Source: Leisingera caerulea DSM 24564
GTDB taxonomy: Bacteria; Pseudomonadota; Alphaproteobacteria; Rhodobacterales; Rhodobacteraceae
Direction: 5' to 3'
NCBI RefSeq assembly: GCF_000473325.1
Contig: NZ_AXBI01000020.1
Span: 372,001-436,000, forward strand
Length of the DNA: 64,000 nt
Part shown: in pieces, positions 40,670 to 50,036 of the stretch
Position numbering within the stretch: the stretch's first letter is position 1
Layout of the letters: each line of letters starts with the position of its first letter
Made by a program: the position numbers and the translations under genes
The notes under the pieces: model-generated
Databases searched by the model: none
What the model was told of the DNA's origin: nothing
The model's input: the letters and a program-made list of their open reading frames with translations, nothing else

Positions 40670-40694
40670 ATCAATCTTCCAGGATGTCTCGTTT

Positions 40695-41318
40695 TCAGGA
40701 TTTGGGTGTCGAAAGCAGGGCAAGGATCTCCCCGCACAATTTCTCGAAGTCGTACTCGGAGCGGCCGTTCTTCCAGCTCGCGCAAGCCGAGGTTCCGCCA
40801 AGGGCCGGGTCTTCAATGACCTTGAGATCGACCTCGACCCCTTCCGGGCGGACAATCCTGTCCGCCACCTCGCCAAGGCCCGGCGGGACCCGGACCTCCA
40901 GCCAAGGGCTTCCCAGCGCGCGCCGGGATACATGGGCAAGTTCGGTCATCAGCCTGTCCCGGCCAAATTCGCGTGCGAATTCTGGGAACAGTTTTTCGCA
41001 AAACTCCCGCATGAAGCCGGTCATTTCATCTTCAAGGAGCGCGCAATAGGCGGCCTGTTCTTCGGTCAGGCGGCTGATCTCGGGAACAAGCTGCTCGGCT
41101 ACGGCCGTCTGGCGCTGCTCTATGCTCTGCAGCATTTGAGCTTCACCCGCTTTGCGGCCGTCTTCATAGGCCGCTTCCCTGGCGGCCGCGACCGCTTCCG
41201 CCAGGGCCGCATCCAGCTCCTCGCGCGTGTAGCTTTCGATCCGCTCAACGGCCTGCTCGGCCTCGGCGCGATTTTCCTCTTCGAAATCGGCAAGCTGCAG
41301 AATGCTCCGGACAGTCAT
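40695..41318 (-). CDS. fliH: FliH-like export ATPase regulator
   Basis: A 207-residue protein. An Ala/Glu-rich coiled coil at residues about 10-80 is followed by a V-ATPase E-subunit-like domain, ending FEKLCGEILALLSTPKS. Position between fliF and fliN fits FliH, which binds FliI and FliN. The ATG at 41318 was chosen over an upstream TTG. Confidence 0.82.
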   Translation of the reverse strand: MTVRSILQLADFEEENRAEAEQAVERIESYTREELDAALAEAVAAAREAAYEDGRKAGEAQMLQSIEQRQTAVAEQLVPEISRLTEEQAAYCALLEDEMTGFMREFCEKLFPEFAREFGRDRLMTELAHVSRRALGSPWLEVRVPPGLGEVADRIVRPEGVEVDLKVIEDPALGGTSACASWKNGRSEYDFEKLCGEILALLSTPKS

Positions 41319-41320
41319 GA

Positions 41321-42973
41321 TCAACCCTTCTGATTGATCCAGCCGCGGATGGTGCGCAGCGAGCTGTCCGGGTCCGTTTCGATCAGCTTGTTCAGCTCAT
41401 CGATCTGGCGGCGCATAACATTGCCGGAAACAGAAGCAATCGACATGTATTCTTCCTCGTTTTCCGGATCCTGAGCAGCTGCATCGGGCGCGTCCTGGCC
41501 GTCTTCCGCGCCAGCTTCGCCTTCCTCACCGCCTTCGGGCGTGTCCTCATCCGCTGCGCCATCCGCAGCAGCCGCATTCTCTTTGGCGTCTTCCTGATCC
41601 CTCTCGGCATTCAGGTTGAGGGCGCGCATAAGCGGGCGCACGCCAAAGAGCAGCAGCAGGCCGACGACCGCGATTGCGGACAGCGATCTGAGAATGGCCC
41701 CGAAATTCATAGCGAGGATGTCCATGAACCCGCTGCCGGCGGTCGCCGCCTGAGAAGGATCCCCGGCCGCGAACTGCAGGCTTTCAACCGTGACCTTGTC
41801 GCCGCGATCCTCATTGATACCGGCAGCCGAATGCGCCAGAGCGGACAGGCGGCTGATGTCCTCAGGAGTGCGCTCCGAGTAGGTGCCGTCCGGCCCCCAG
41901 GTGCCGTTGACGACCACCGCGACCGTCAGCCGCTTGATCTCTCCGGGTTCGCGAATGGTTTCAGATCGCGTGTTGCCAATCTCAAAGACGGACTCGTCCC
42001 GGCTGGATGTGCTCCGCTCTGTCCGGCCTCCGGCGCCGCCGCCGTTATCGATGCCAGGAAGATTATTCGCAACGTCGATGGTGTCCCGGCTGCCGTCTGA
42101 GCTTTCCGACTGACCAGTAACCGAGATCGTGGAGCGGGGGACCTGCTGGTCGGGATCGAAGCTTTCCTGCACCACGACTTCGCGAGCCGTATTGAGGTCA
42201 GCGGTCACGCGGACCCTGACGTTTTCCGCGCCGACATGGGCCGCGAGGATGCTTTCCACGTTCCGGCGCAAACGGTCTTCGATTTCGGTCCGGGCGGAAT
42301 TCAGGCCGGTGCCTTCGGTGATATCCTCTTCGCTCAGGATCGCCTGACCCGAGCCATCGAGAATTGTCACCCTGTCGGGCGACAGACGCGGCACCGCCGC
42401 GGCAACCAGGCTGCGGATTGCAAGAGCCTGGCTGCGCTCGAGCGGCGCGGTGCGGCGGGCGTGGATTACAACAGAGGAGGACGGCTCAGGGCGCTCCTGG
42501 GAGAAGGTTTCCCGGTCCGGCAGCACGAGATGAACACGCGCGCTTTCAACATTGCTGATCGTCTCAATCGAGCGCGCCAGTTCACCTTCCAGAGCCCGCA
42601 GCCGGTTGATCTGCTGCAGGAAGCTGTTCATGCCAAGGCCACCGCCCTGATCAAACAGCTCCCAGCCCAGATTGCCTTCGGGAGGAAGACCGGCCTGGGC
42701 CAGGGACATGCGGGCCCGCGCAATATCCCCTTCGGGAAGCGACAGCATGGTTCCGTCACTGGACACGCGCGGGGAGAACCCGGCCTGTTCTAGCTGGGCA
42801 AGCATGCGGGAAGCATCAGAGGCCGTCGCATCCATGACGAGCGGCCGGTACTTGGGCGCCATAGCGACACTCAAGCCGATGACGAGGGCGGCGGTAAGGC
42901 CGACAGCCGTCGACCCCAGGAGGATGAGGCGCTTGCGCCCCAGCCCCTTCATGTTCTCAATGAAGTTGTTCAC
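41321..42973 (-). CDS. fliF: FliF, flagellar MS-ring protein
   Basis: About 550 residues from the GTG at 42973 (alternatives are GTG 43006 and ATG 42952). N-terminal membrane helix LILLGSTAVGLTAALVIGLS, then ring-building motifs GNLGWELFDQGGGLGMNSF, SIETISNVESARVHLVLPDR and RRTAPLERSQALAIRSLVAA. A second membrane helix precedes an acidic linker and the C-terminal FliG-binding tail (TIRGWINQKG). Repeated TGCGAAAA-type elements lie just upstream of the start. Confidence 0.94.
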   Translation of the reverse strand: MNNFIENMKGLGRKRLILLGSTAVGLTAALVIGLSVAMAPKYRPLVMDATASDASRMLAQLEQAGFSPRVSSDGTMLSLPEGDIARARMSLAQAGLPPEGNLGWELFDQGGGLGMNSFLQQINRLRALEGELARSIETISNVESARVHLVLPDRETFSQERPEPSSSVVIHARRTAPLERSQALAIRSLVAAAVPRLSPDRVTILDGSGQAILSEEDITEGTGLNSARTEIEDRLRRNVESILAAHVGAENVRVRVTADLNTAREVVVQESFDPDQQVPRSTISVTGQSESSDGSRDTIDVANNLPGIDNGGGAGGRTERSTSSRDESVFEIGNTRSETIREPGEIKRLTVAVVVNGTWGPDGTYSERTPEDISRLSALAHSAAGINEDRGDKVTVESLQFAAGDPSQAATAGSGFMDILAMNFGAILRSLSAIAVVGLLLLFGVRPLMRALNLNAERDQEDAKENAAAADGAADEDTPEGGEEGEAGAEDGQDAPDAAAQDPENEEEYMSIASVSGNVMRRQIDELNKLIETDPDSSLRTIRGWINQKG

Positions 42974-43008
42974 GTGATTGCTGGCTTGTCCGGTGTGGGT
43001 GGTCACTT

Positions 43009-43126
43009 TGCGAATTTGCGAAAACACTAAGCCGTAAGCCGAGAGGCCACAAGATTTATTTTCGCATATCCACCGGCTCTGCAATCTTCCCTTTGGGGGC
43101 AAGGTGCTGTAGGTTCTGTGCGAAAA
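43009..43126. promoter_or_regulatory. Cluster of TGCGAAAA motifs between fliF and fliL
   Basis: Between the divergent fliF and fliL genes lie TGCGAATTTGCGAAAA (43009-43024), TTTTCGCATA (43059-43068) and TGCGAAAAAG (43119-43128). This is the densest grouping in the window: three exact octamers and one partial in about 120 bp, pointing both ways. Confidence 0.5.
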
Positions 43127-43151
43127 AGTAATGCACCGGAGAAGCCTGTTC

Positions 43152-43661
43152 ATGACCAACACTGTGCCGGACGCTGGTAAGGGCGGCCGAAACATGAAAC
43201 TGATTGCCCTGATGTTCCTGCTGACTTTCGCTCTTGGAGGAGGGGCGGGCATCTATTCGTACTCCGCCTTCGGCCCGGGATTCCAGGCTGATGCCGAGAA
43301 TGCGAAAAAAGAAGATGAAAGCGAGGCGCCCCTCGAGAAGAAGAGCCTGGAGATTGGGCGCATCACGATGACCTTGCAGGATGGCCTCGGCGGCAAGCCG
43401 CGTCACCTGCTGATCAATCCCATCGTCGTGATTGAAGCGGCCGGGGATGAGCTGGCGGAGGACGACAAGGATCCGGCCGCGGCATTGAAGCCGGTGCTGC
43501 GGGACAGCTTTGTCGAATACCTGTCCCAGCTCACAGTGCGGGAAGTCTCCGGCAGCGCCGGGATGAGCCTCGTGCGAAAAGAGCTGGCGCGCCGCGCCTC
43601 CGCACACCTGGAGAACGAAACCGTAACCGGCGTTCTCTTCCAGGATTTCGTCATTCAATAA
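43152..43661 (+). CDS. fliL: FliL, stator-associated basal-body protein
   Basis: A 169-residue protein from the ATG at 43152 (GGAG ten bases upstream; ATG 43131 is an alternative). One membrane helix (LIALMFLLTFALGGGAGIYS), then a periplasmic SPFH-like domain (LEIGRITMTLQDGLG, LLINPIVVIEAAGDE). It ends in the FliL-type VTGVLFQDFVIQ. It supports stator engagement. Confidence 0.85.
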   Translation: MTNTVPDAGKGGRNMKLIALMFLLTFALGGGAGIYSYSAFGPGFQADAENAKKEDESEAPLEKKSLEIGRITMTLQDGLGGKPRHLLINPIVVIEAAGDELAEDDKDPAAALKPVLRDSFVEYLSQLTVREVSGSAGMSLVRKELARRASAHLENETVTGVLFQDFVIQ

Positions 43662-43672
43662 CAGGCCAAGTC

Positions 43673-44662
43673 ATGCAAGAAACAATTTCCGATGTCCTGA
43701 CGGCGCCTGCCGGATCGACGCGCTCTGTTGAGGAAGAGCTCATTTCGCAGGCGTCAGCCGGGGTGGCCGATCTGCCCATGCTGGACATCATCTTCTCCAG
43801 GATGGCCATCTCGCTGGTGTCAACGTTCAAGACCAAGGCCGCGTTCCTGTGCGACATCACCTTTGACGAGGTTCAGTATCACAACTGGGAAGACATCGTG
43901 GCCGGTGTCGACAGGCATGGGATCTGCGCAAACGTCGAGGTCCGCCCGTGGGGCGGCACCATGGCTGTGGTTCTGGATTGTGATCTGATCTTCTCTGCAC
44001 TGGAGATTCAACTCGGCGGCAAGCCGCGTCCCGGGTCCGCGCCCAAGCGGCCGGTTTCCGTCATTGAGCGGCAGATCGCCCGCGATCTGATCGACATGAT
44101 CCTCGCCGATCTGTCCGGCAATATTTCACGCCTGACCGAAGCGGAATTCATTGTCGACACCCTTGAAGTCCCCCAGCAGATGCCCGCCTTGCACGGCGGC
44201 AAAACGCCTTGCGCCGTTGCCCGCATGTCGGTCGATATCGGAGGCTGCAAGGGCACCTTTTCCGTCATCATCCCGATGATCACGCTCGAACCGGTGCAGG
44301 ACAAGCTGTCGAAGATGTTCTTCGGGGACAAGCTTGGCGGCGACCTGTCCTGGCGTGAGCACATCCTGCGCAAGATCAATGGCTCCAATGTCCAGGTCAA
44401 GGCGCAGGTGCATCAGCTGGCGGTGCCGCTGGTCGACATCCTTCAATGGGAGCCCGGCACAACGATTGATCTGGGCGTGTCGGATGACAAGGAGATCTCG
44501 CTCATCTGCTCGGGTATTCCGGTCATGTTCGGCTACGCCGGCAAGAGCAAAGGCGGCCGCATCGGCTTCCGCGTGATGCGGGAAGTCGATGATGCGGATC
44601 TGGATGCAGAGCAAGCTGAAGAGCTGGGCATTGCCAGGGGTGACGGGGAGGCGGCGCAATGA
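43673..44662 (+). CDS. fliM: FliM, C-ring switch protein
   Basis: A 329-residue protein: a CheC-like middle domain (LPMLDIIFSRMAISLVSTF, then VSVIERQIARDLIDMILADL) and a C-terminal SPOA domain (VHQLAVPLVDILQWEPGTTI). The N-terminal CheY-binding peptide (EIDALL-type) is not recognisable (MQETISDVLTAP), so switching control may differ from the standard scheme. Confidence 0.93.
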   Translation: MQETISDVLTAPAGSTRSVEEELISQASAGVADLPMLDIIFSRMAISLVSTFKTKAAFLCDITFDEVQYHNWEDIVAGVDRHGICANVEVRPWGGTMAVVLDCDLIFSALEIQLGGKPRPGSAPKRPVSVIERQIARDLIDMILADLSGNISRLTEAEFIVDTLEVPQQMPALHGGKTPCAVARMSVDIGGCKGTFSVIIPMITLEPVQDKLSKMFFGDKLGGDLSWREHILRKINGSNVQVKAQVHQLAVPLVDILQWEPGTTIDLGVSDDKEISLICSGIPVMFGYAGKSKGGRIGFRVMREVDDADLDAEQAEELGIARGDGEAAQ

Positions 44663-44934
44663 CGTTTGACATGATCATCGACATCTTCATCCTCGGTGCG
44701 CTGTTTTTGCTCGCCGGGTATATCTTCACCCTGAAGCGGAAGATCACAATCCTTCACCAGGCACTGCTTGAGGCGGAGCCGGTCTTCAAGGCCTATGAGG
44801 GCGCGATCGACAGCCATTCCGCAAGCCTTTCCGGCTTCCGTGCAGACCTTGATCAGCAGCAGGCCGACAGCCGTGAGGAGGAAGACCTCCCGGGGGTTTT
44901 CTACGCGAAATTCGGCGGGGAGGGGAAACGGTAA
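44659..44934 (+). CDS. Small membrane protein of the motor operon (DUF6468/PflI-like, tentative)
   Basis: A 91-residue protein: one N-terminal membrane helix (IIDIFILGALFLLAGYIFTL) followed by a charged coiled-coil helix. This layout and the place between fliM and the MotE-like gene resemble the DUF6468/PflI proteins of alphaproteobacterial flagellar operons. The match is by pattern only. Both junctions overlap neighbouring genes. Confidence 0.5.
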   Translation: MTFDMIIDIFILGALFLLAGYIFTLKRKITILHQALLEAEPVFKAYEGAIDSHSASLSGFRADLDQQQADSREEEDLPGVFYAKFGGEGKR

Positions 44935-45557
44935 TGGCGCGATTGCTGAATGCAGCGGTGCTGGGCCTTGCTGGCCTGGCCGCCGCAAAGGGGGGTGCCC
45001 TCTATGATGCTCTGGGGCCGCTGATGCCTCAGCCCGCCTACGCTGCCTCGGAGGAGAGCGGCGAAGATGAGACCGGCCCGGCCGAAGGGGAGACCGCGGT
45101 GAATGCGGCTGGCCCGGCAGCTTCCGGTGGCCTGTCCGAGCTGCTGATCGGCATCGAGGCGGAACGGGCCGAGCTCGGCAGCTGGCGGGATGAGCTGGCG
45201 CAGAAGGAGGCCGAAATCGCGCTGGCGAAAAGTGCTCTGGACGCGCAGGCTGAACAGATGGAAGCGCTCAAGCAGGAACTTGAGCATCTCCTGAGCCGCT
45301 CCGCGCGGGAGAACACCGAAGATGTTTCGCGCCTGGTCGGGATCTACAAGGCGATGAAGCCGGTACAGGCCGCTGCCATCATGAATGATGCGGATATCGA
45401 AGTGTCCGTCCTGGTGCTGTCGGCAATGGCGCCGCGCAGTTCCGGACCGATCATTGCGCTCATGGAGCCGGTGCGGGCCCGGGCGATTTCCAAGATCATC
45501 CTCGAACGCTCACGCCTTCCGGGGGATCAGAAGCTGGTGAACCTGCGCCTGAACTAA
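44934..45557 (+). CDS. MotE-like periplasmic motility protein
   Basis: A 207-residue protein: N-terminal signal/anchor (LLNAAVLGLAGLAAAKGGAL), low-complexity Glu/Ala segment, coiled coil (ERAELGSWRDELAQKEAEIA...), then an MgtE-N-like domain (LVGIYKAMKPVQAAAIMNDA, ALMEPVRARAISKIILERSR). This is the MotE layout; Sinorhizobium MotE is the chaperone of the stator-associated protein MotC. Confidence 0.8.
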   Translation: MARLLNAAVLGLAGLAAAKGGALYDALGPLMPQPAYAASEESGEDETGPAEGETAVNAAGPAASGGLSELLIGIEAERAELGSWRDELAQKEAEIALAKSALDAQAEQMEALKQELEHLLSRSARENTEDVSRLVGIYKAMKPVQAAAIMNDADIEVSVLVLSAMAPRSSGPIIALMEPVRARAISKIILERSRLPGDQKLVNLRLN

Positions 45558-45637
45558 GCGGCATCGAGGCGGTCCTGATGGGCCGCCTCATTTCTTTGAG
45601 GGCCGGGCAGCCTGTCCAGGAGCCGCCAGCCGCGGGC

Positions 45638-47290
45638 TTATGCCAGCCGTGCGATCGCGGCCGTGAATGGCCCTTCCGGGATCCGGTCCGGGGCAAAGCT
45701 CTCCGCCGAGGCCCGTCCCCAGCGCTCATGCCAATCGGCCAGTTCCGGAATTTCACGGCCGGAGACCAGGAAGCCGTTTGGCAGATAGGGGTAGGCGATG
45801 TTGCCGTCGGAGAAGGCGTTGTCCTTCTTGCGGAACATGAAATGATACGGGCGGAAGCCGGCCGGGTGCTGCAGCCCCGCGGCGCCCGCGAGCTCGCCGA
45901 GGGCCAGCATCGTATTGCGATGGTAGCGCGCGACCCGATCAGACTTGTCGCCCACATCGATTGCCTTGAAGCGGGCCGGGTCCTGGGTTGCGATGCCAAC
46001 CGGGCATTTGTTCGTGTGGCATGCCTGGGCCTGAATGCAGCCGATGGCAAACATGTAGCCGCGGGCCGAGTTGCACCAGTCCGCCCCCAGCGCCAGGGCT
46101 CGGGCAATATGGAAGCCGGAGGTGATCTTTCCCGCAGCTCCGAGCTTGACCCGCTCCCGCAGCCCGGCGCCCCGCAGGGTGTTGTGAACGAACGTCAGCC
46201 CCTCCAGCATCGGCATTCCGACCCGGTTGGCAAATTCAAGCGGCGCGGCACCGGTGCCGCCCTCGCTGCCATCCACCACGATGAAATCGGGCACCACGCC
46301 CGTTTCGAGCATCGCCTTGACCATGCACATGAACTCCCGGCGGTGGCCGATGCACAATTTGAAGCCGACCGGCTTACCGCCTGAGAGGCTGCGCAGCTGG
46401 GCGATGAACTCCATCATGCCGCGCGGGGTGGAAAAGCTGGGATGCGCGGCCGGCGAAATGCAATCCTGCCCCATCGGGATGCCCCGCGCCTCGGCAATTT
46501 CCGGTGTGATCTTTGCCGCGGGCAGCATGCCGCCATGTCCGGGCTTGGCACCCTGGCTCAGCTTCAGCTCGATCATCTTGACCTGCGGGTTCGCAGCTTG
46601 CTCGCTGAACTTCTCCGGAGAGAATGACCCGTCATCATTGCGGCAGCCGAAATAGCCGGACGCGACCTGGTAGATCAGATCGCCGCCGCCCGCGCGGTGG
46701 TGGCGGGAGATTGATCCCTCGCCGGTGTCATGGGCAAAACCGCCCTTCCTGGCGCCGGTGTTCAGCGCCAGGATCGCGTTCTTCGACAGGGATCCGAAGC
46801 TCATCGCGGAGATGTTGAACAGGGACGCCGAGTAGGGCCGGCGGCAATCAGGCCCGCCGATGGTGACGCGGAAATCGCTGTCTTGGATGTCGACCGGAGC
46901 GGCCGAGTGGGTGATCCAGCCATAGCCGGAGCCATAGACATTCTCAGTGGTGCCGAAAGGCCGCTTGTCTTCGACGCCTTTAGCGCGCTGATATACCAGG
47001 GCCCGTGCCTCGCGAGAGAACGGCACCTCTTCGCGGTCGCCTTCCAGCATATACTGGCGGATCTCTGGCCGGATGGATTCCAGAAGGAAACGCATGTGAC
47101 CCATGATCGGGTAGTTGCGAAGAACCGCATGGCGCCTTTGGACAAGATCCCTCAGGCCCAAAGCGGTCAAGCCGCCCGTCACCGCGGCGACCGGCAGCCA
47201 GGCGCTGCTAGCAGCATAGGCGGCTGTGGAGCTGGCGAGTGCGGCGAAACCGCTCAAAGCGAGAGGGAGGAGGCGAGCAGGAAGGGCCAT
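45638..47290 (-). CDS. FMN-binding glutamate-synthase-domain protein
   Basis: A 550-residue protein. An N-terminal hydrophobic region is followed by a glutamate-synthase alpha-subunit-type FMN domain: FNISAMSFGSLSKNAILAL, KLSQGAKPGHGGMLPAAKI, DFIVVDGSEGGTGAAPLEF, and a Cys cluster (CIQAQACHTNKCPVG) suited to an Fe-S centre. The amidotransferase domain is absent. Such proteins are oxidoreductases of uncertain substrate. It has no known flagellar role and is flanked by the MotE-like gene (convergent) and the flhB side. Confidence 0.85.
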   Translation of the reverse strand: MALPARLLPLALSGFAALASSTAAYAASSAWLPVAAVTGGLTALGLRDLVQRRHAVLRNYPIMGHMRFLLESIRPEIRQYMLEGDREEVPFSREARALVYQRAKGVEDKRPFGTTENVYGSGYGWITHSAAPVDIQDSDFRVTIGGPDCRRPYSASLFNISAMSFGSLSKNAILALNTGARKGGFAHDTGEGSISRHHRAGGGDLIYQVASGYFGCRNDDGSFSPEKFSEQAANPQVKMIELKLSQGAKPGHGGMLPAAKITPEIAEARGIPMGQDCISPAAHPSFSTPRGMMEFIAQLRSLSGGKPVGFKLCIGHRREFMCMVKAMLETGVVPDFIVVDGSEGGTGAAPLEFANRVGMPMLEGLTFVHNTLRGAGLRERVKLGAAGKITSGFHIARALALGADWCNSARGYMFAIGCIQAQACHTNKCPVGIATQDPARFKAIDVGDKSDRVARYHRNTMLALGELAGAAGLQHPAGFRPYHFMFRKKDNAFSDGNIAYPYLPNGFLVSGREIPELADWHERWGRASAESFAPDRIPEGPFTAAIARLA

Positions 47291-47457
47291 GACGGTCACA
47301 CCGGTCTAAAATGCTGTACTGTCTGGCATATTGGACGGAAGCCTCCTGTCCACAAGGAGATTTGGGCGTAATCCACGGCTTTATCGCAAACATCTTCAAG
47401 CGTCCCAACTCTCGCTGACGCGTACTCTACGCCTGAAACTCAGGCGAGATTGGCTCT

Positions 47458-48126
47458 CTACTCAACGGGAACAAAGCCTAATTCAAGCAATTCATTGTTC
47501 GGGTCAGCCTGCCTGGGTTTATCCGCTGCACGATCCCGGTGGTCCGAAAGGGTCTCGTGATCGCGGACGTCATCGGGGGCGGCAATGCCCAGCTCCCGTA
47601 GCTCATCAGGAGAGAACAACTTTTGGCCGAGAGCCGGAACCGCCGAGACTTGATCGTCATTCAAACCGGTTAAGACAAGGCATTCCTTCTTGAAGGTATC
47701 GACGCTGATGCCGCTGCTGTCGCCAATGGTCTGAGACATGATGACGCCGCCGGTTTCCAGGTCCACAGTGAAGATCTCGGATATCTGCTGCGGCTTGGAG
47801 TGGATGATCACGTAACTCTTCTGGTAGTAGCCCTGCCCCTTCTGGGAGCTGTGTATCACTGATCCCAGTGTGATGGTCTCCTCGCCAATCAGGTTAGGTC
47901 CAAACTCTACTAAGACAGGATCCCCTTGCTCCGCTGGGGTCTTCAGCGTCATGATGACTAAGGGGTAAGTGATGCCGTTCTCCCCTCCTGATCCGCGAAA
48001 GCTCGTCCTGTGTCCCTCCCAGCGCCCGGCGTCGCATTGAACGATCGTGGTGTCTGGTGAGGCAGAGATGGAAGAAATCGGAAGCAGGGCAAGAATAATA
48101 CCCGATACGAGCTGCCGAATTGGCAT
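47458..48126 (-). CDS. Secreted hypothetical protein
   Basis: A 222-residue protein with a signal peptide (PIRQLVSGIILALLPISSIS) and a beta-rich domain (YQKSYVIIHSKPQQISEIFT, LETGGVIMSQTIGDSSG). AGGGA lies eight bases upstream of the ATG at 48126. It starts 12 bp after flhB and may be co-transcribed with it. Codon choice looks less GC-rich than the flagellar genes. The 167 bp before the FMN gene show nothing. Confidence 0.55.
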   Translation of the reverse strand: MPIRQLVSGIILALLPISSISASPDTTIVQCDAGRWEGHRTSFRGSGGENGITYPLVIMTLKTPAEQGDPVLVEFGPNLIGEETITLGSVIHSSQKGQGYYQKSYVIIHSKPQQISEIFTVDLETGGVIMSQTIGDSSGISVDTFKKECLVLTGLNDDQVSAVPALGQKLFSPDELRELGIAAPDDVRDHETLSDHRDRAADKPRQADPNNELLELGFVPVE

Positions 48127-48137
48127 GCACAATTCCC

Positions 48138-49271
48138 TTACTGTTCATCCTCGATTGTTCGCAGGCTGGCCCCGCTGGGCAGTTTCCGGCGAATCTTGCG
48201 GCGCAGATCGAACACGAATGCCACAAGCTGCGCAACCTCCGCCCAATGCGCTTCCGGGATCGCCTGGTCCACCTCGCAGGCAGCATGCAGCGCCCTGGCC
48301 AGCGCGCGGCTCTCAATGACCGGCACATCGTGCTGATAGGCGAGTTGGCGGATGTTTCCCGCGATCAGGTCGACGCCCTTGGCCACGCAGACCGGCGCCG
48401 GGTCCAGCCCGCGCTCATATTTCAGCGCAACCGCATAATGCGTCGGGTTGGTCACCACCAGCGTTGCCTGCGGTACCGCCTTCTGCATGCGCTGGCGGGC
48501 CCGCTGGCGGCGGATCATGTCTCGTTTGCCCTTGATGTGCGGATCGCCTTCGGTGTCCTTGTGCTCGTCCTTGATCTCCTTGAGGGACATGCGCTGCTTT
48601 TTCATGTGGCTGTACCGCTTCCACCCGATATCAGCCATCGTCACCGGGATCATGAGGATCGTGATCCAGGCAAGCATGCGCGTGGCTTGCGATGAAATGG
48701 CGGACGGAAGGTATTCCGGGATCATGACCGCGCCGGGCAGGAGCGAGCTGATCACCCCGTAGGCCACCGTCGCGGCCAATGCCCCGACGAGGATCAGCTT
48801 GATGAAGCTCTTTGCGAACTCAACGAGGTTATTCACTCCGGCAAGCCGCTTGATACCTGCCATCGGCGAGATCTTGTTGGGCTTTGGGGTGATGCGCTCC
48901 TTGGACACCACAAACGGCCCCTGGAGGGCGCCGGACACGGCCGCCGCGGTCAGCAGGATCCCCAGAACCCCGGCGGCAATCATCGACACCTGGTACACCG
49001 GCGCCGCAAGTGCGCCCCTCAGGTCTTGGAATGCGGTTTCGCCGGAACTGGTGTCGATCGTGCCTGCAAGGTCAAACAGAGACCCCAGAGCGCTGGCGGC
49101 ATCGGCTGCGTGCCGTGGCAGATACAGGCCCGCACAGGCCAGGAGCGCGCCGTAGATGAACAGGTGCCCGACTTCCTTTGAGGTCGGGACGTCGCCCTTT
49201 TCCCGGGCCTTCTTGAGCTTGCGCTCTGTTGGCTCTTCCGACTTGGAGCTGTCATCGTCAGTCTGGGACAT
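48138..49271 (-). CDS. flhB: FlhB, export specificity switch
   Basis: A 377-residue protein starting EEPTERKLKKAREKGDVPTS (after MSQTDDDSSKS). It has four membrane helices and the autocleavage motif NPTH in LVVTNPTHYAVALKYE. It ends in the FlhB cytoplasmic domain (IPEAHWAEVAQLVAFVFDLR). It switches export from rod/hook to filament substrates. Confidence 0.96.
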   Translation of the reverse strand: MSQTDDDSSKSEEPTERKLKKAREKGDVPTSKEVGHLFIYGALLACAGLYLPRHAADAASALGSLFDLAGTIDTSSGETAFQDLRGALAAPVYQVSMIAAGVLGILLTAAAVSGALQGPFVVSKERITPKPNKISPMAGIKRLAGVNNLVEFAKSFIKLILVGALAATVAYGVISSLLPGAVMIPEYLPSAISSQATRMLAWITILMIPVTMADIGWKRYSHMKKQRMSLKEIKDEHKDTEGDPHIKGKRDMIRRQRARQRMQKAVPQATLVVTNPTHYAVALKYERGLDPAPVCVAKGVDLIAGNIRQLAYQHDVPVIESRALARALHAACEVDQAIPEAHWAEVAQLVAFVFDLRRKIRRKLPSGASLRTIEDEQ

Positions 49272-49273
49272 GA

Positions 49274-50035
49274 TCAGCGCACCAAGGTTTCAAACCAGAG
49301 CGACAGCTGCTCGTTCTGGTAGGTCAGAATTGCCGGCACCGCCAGGGCCAGGAGGGCAAGCCCGGCGACAATCAGGCCCGGTCCGGCCACGAAAAACACC
49401 TGCATCGCAGGCATCACCCGGTTGGCCAGGCCCATGCCGAGATTAAGCAGCAGGCTGAGCACATAGAACGGCGCGCCCACGGCGGCGGCGATGTAGAATG
49501 CAGAGGCGCCGATGCGGGCGATCTGGCTTGCCATATCTCCGATCATGACCTGGCCGGGGGGCAGGATCGCATATGAGCGCATCAGCCCGGTCAGGATGAC
49601 ATGGTGCGTATTGGTCAGAAAGATACAGGCCACCGCCCCGAAGGTGAGCAGCGTGGAAATCGTCGATCCGCTCTCAGGGCTGCCCTGATTGGGTGTCAGC
49701 GAGTTGCTCAGGCCCGCGGCAAATCCGATCTGGGCGCCAAGCACGTGGAAGGCCGCCATGAAGAGCCTGGCGCCGGTCCCGATGAACACGCCGATCAGCG
49801 CCTCAAGCCCCAGCAGGAGTGCGAAGAGGGTGACGTCTTCCGGCACCTTTGGCGCTGGAAGTGCAGGCATCAGGCCAAGCGCGAGCGCGATCCCGAAGGA
49901 AATCTTTGCCCGCGGCGGGATATGGGTGTCGCCAAAGCCGGGCAGCAGAAGGGTCGCAGTGCCGATGCGCGCATAGACCAGCGCCACCATAAGGACCCAT
50001 TCCTCTGTCAGCTGAGCAATGAACGTGCCGCCCAT
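49274..50035 (-). CDS. fliR: FliR, export gate protein
   Basis: A 253-residue integral membrane protein. TATLLLPGFGDTHIPPRAKI, FHVLGAQIGFAAGLSNSLTP and GAPFYVLSLLLNLGMGLANR are FliR signatures. It sits two bases from flhB and one base from flhA. Confidence 0.94.
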   Translation of the reverse strand: MGGTFIAQLTEEWVLMVALVYARIGTATLLLPGFGDTHIPPRAKISFGIALALGLMPALPAPKVPEDVTLFALLLGLEALIGVFIGTGARLFMAAFHVLGAQIGFAAGLSNSLTPNQGSPESGSTISTLLTFGAVACIFLTNTHHVILTGLMRSYAILPPGQVMIGDMASQIARIGASAFYIAAAVGAPFYVLSLLLNLGMGLANRVMPAMQVFFVAGPGLIVAGLALLALAVPAILTYQNEQLSLWFETLVR

Positions 50036-50036
50036 G

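Noticed and set aside
40989..40998. Octamer-like TTTTTCGCAA inside fliH, and similar hits inside fliL, flgB, flgE and the subtilase
   Set aside because: These lie within coding sequence away from starts and are explained by codon use, so they were not counted as regulatory sites.
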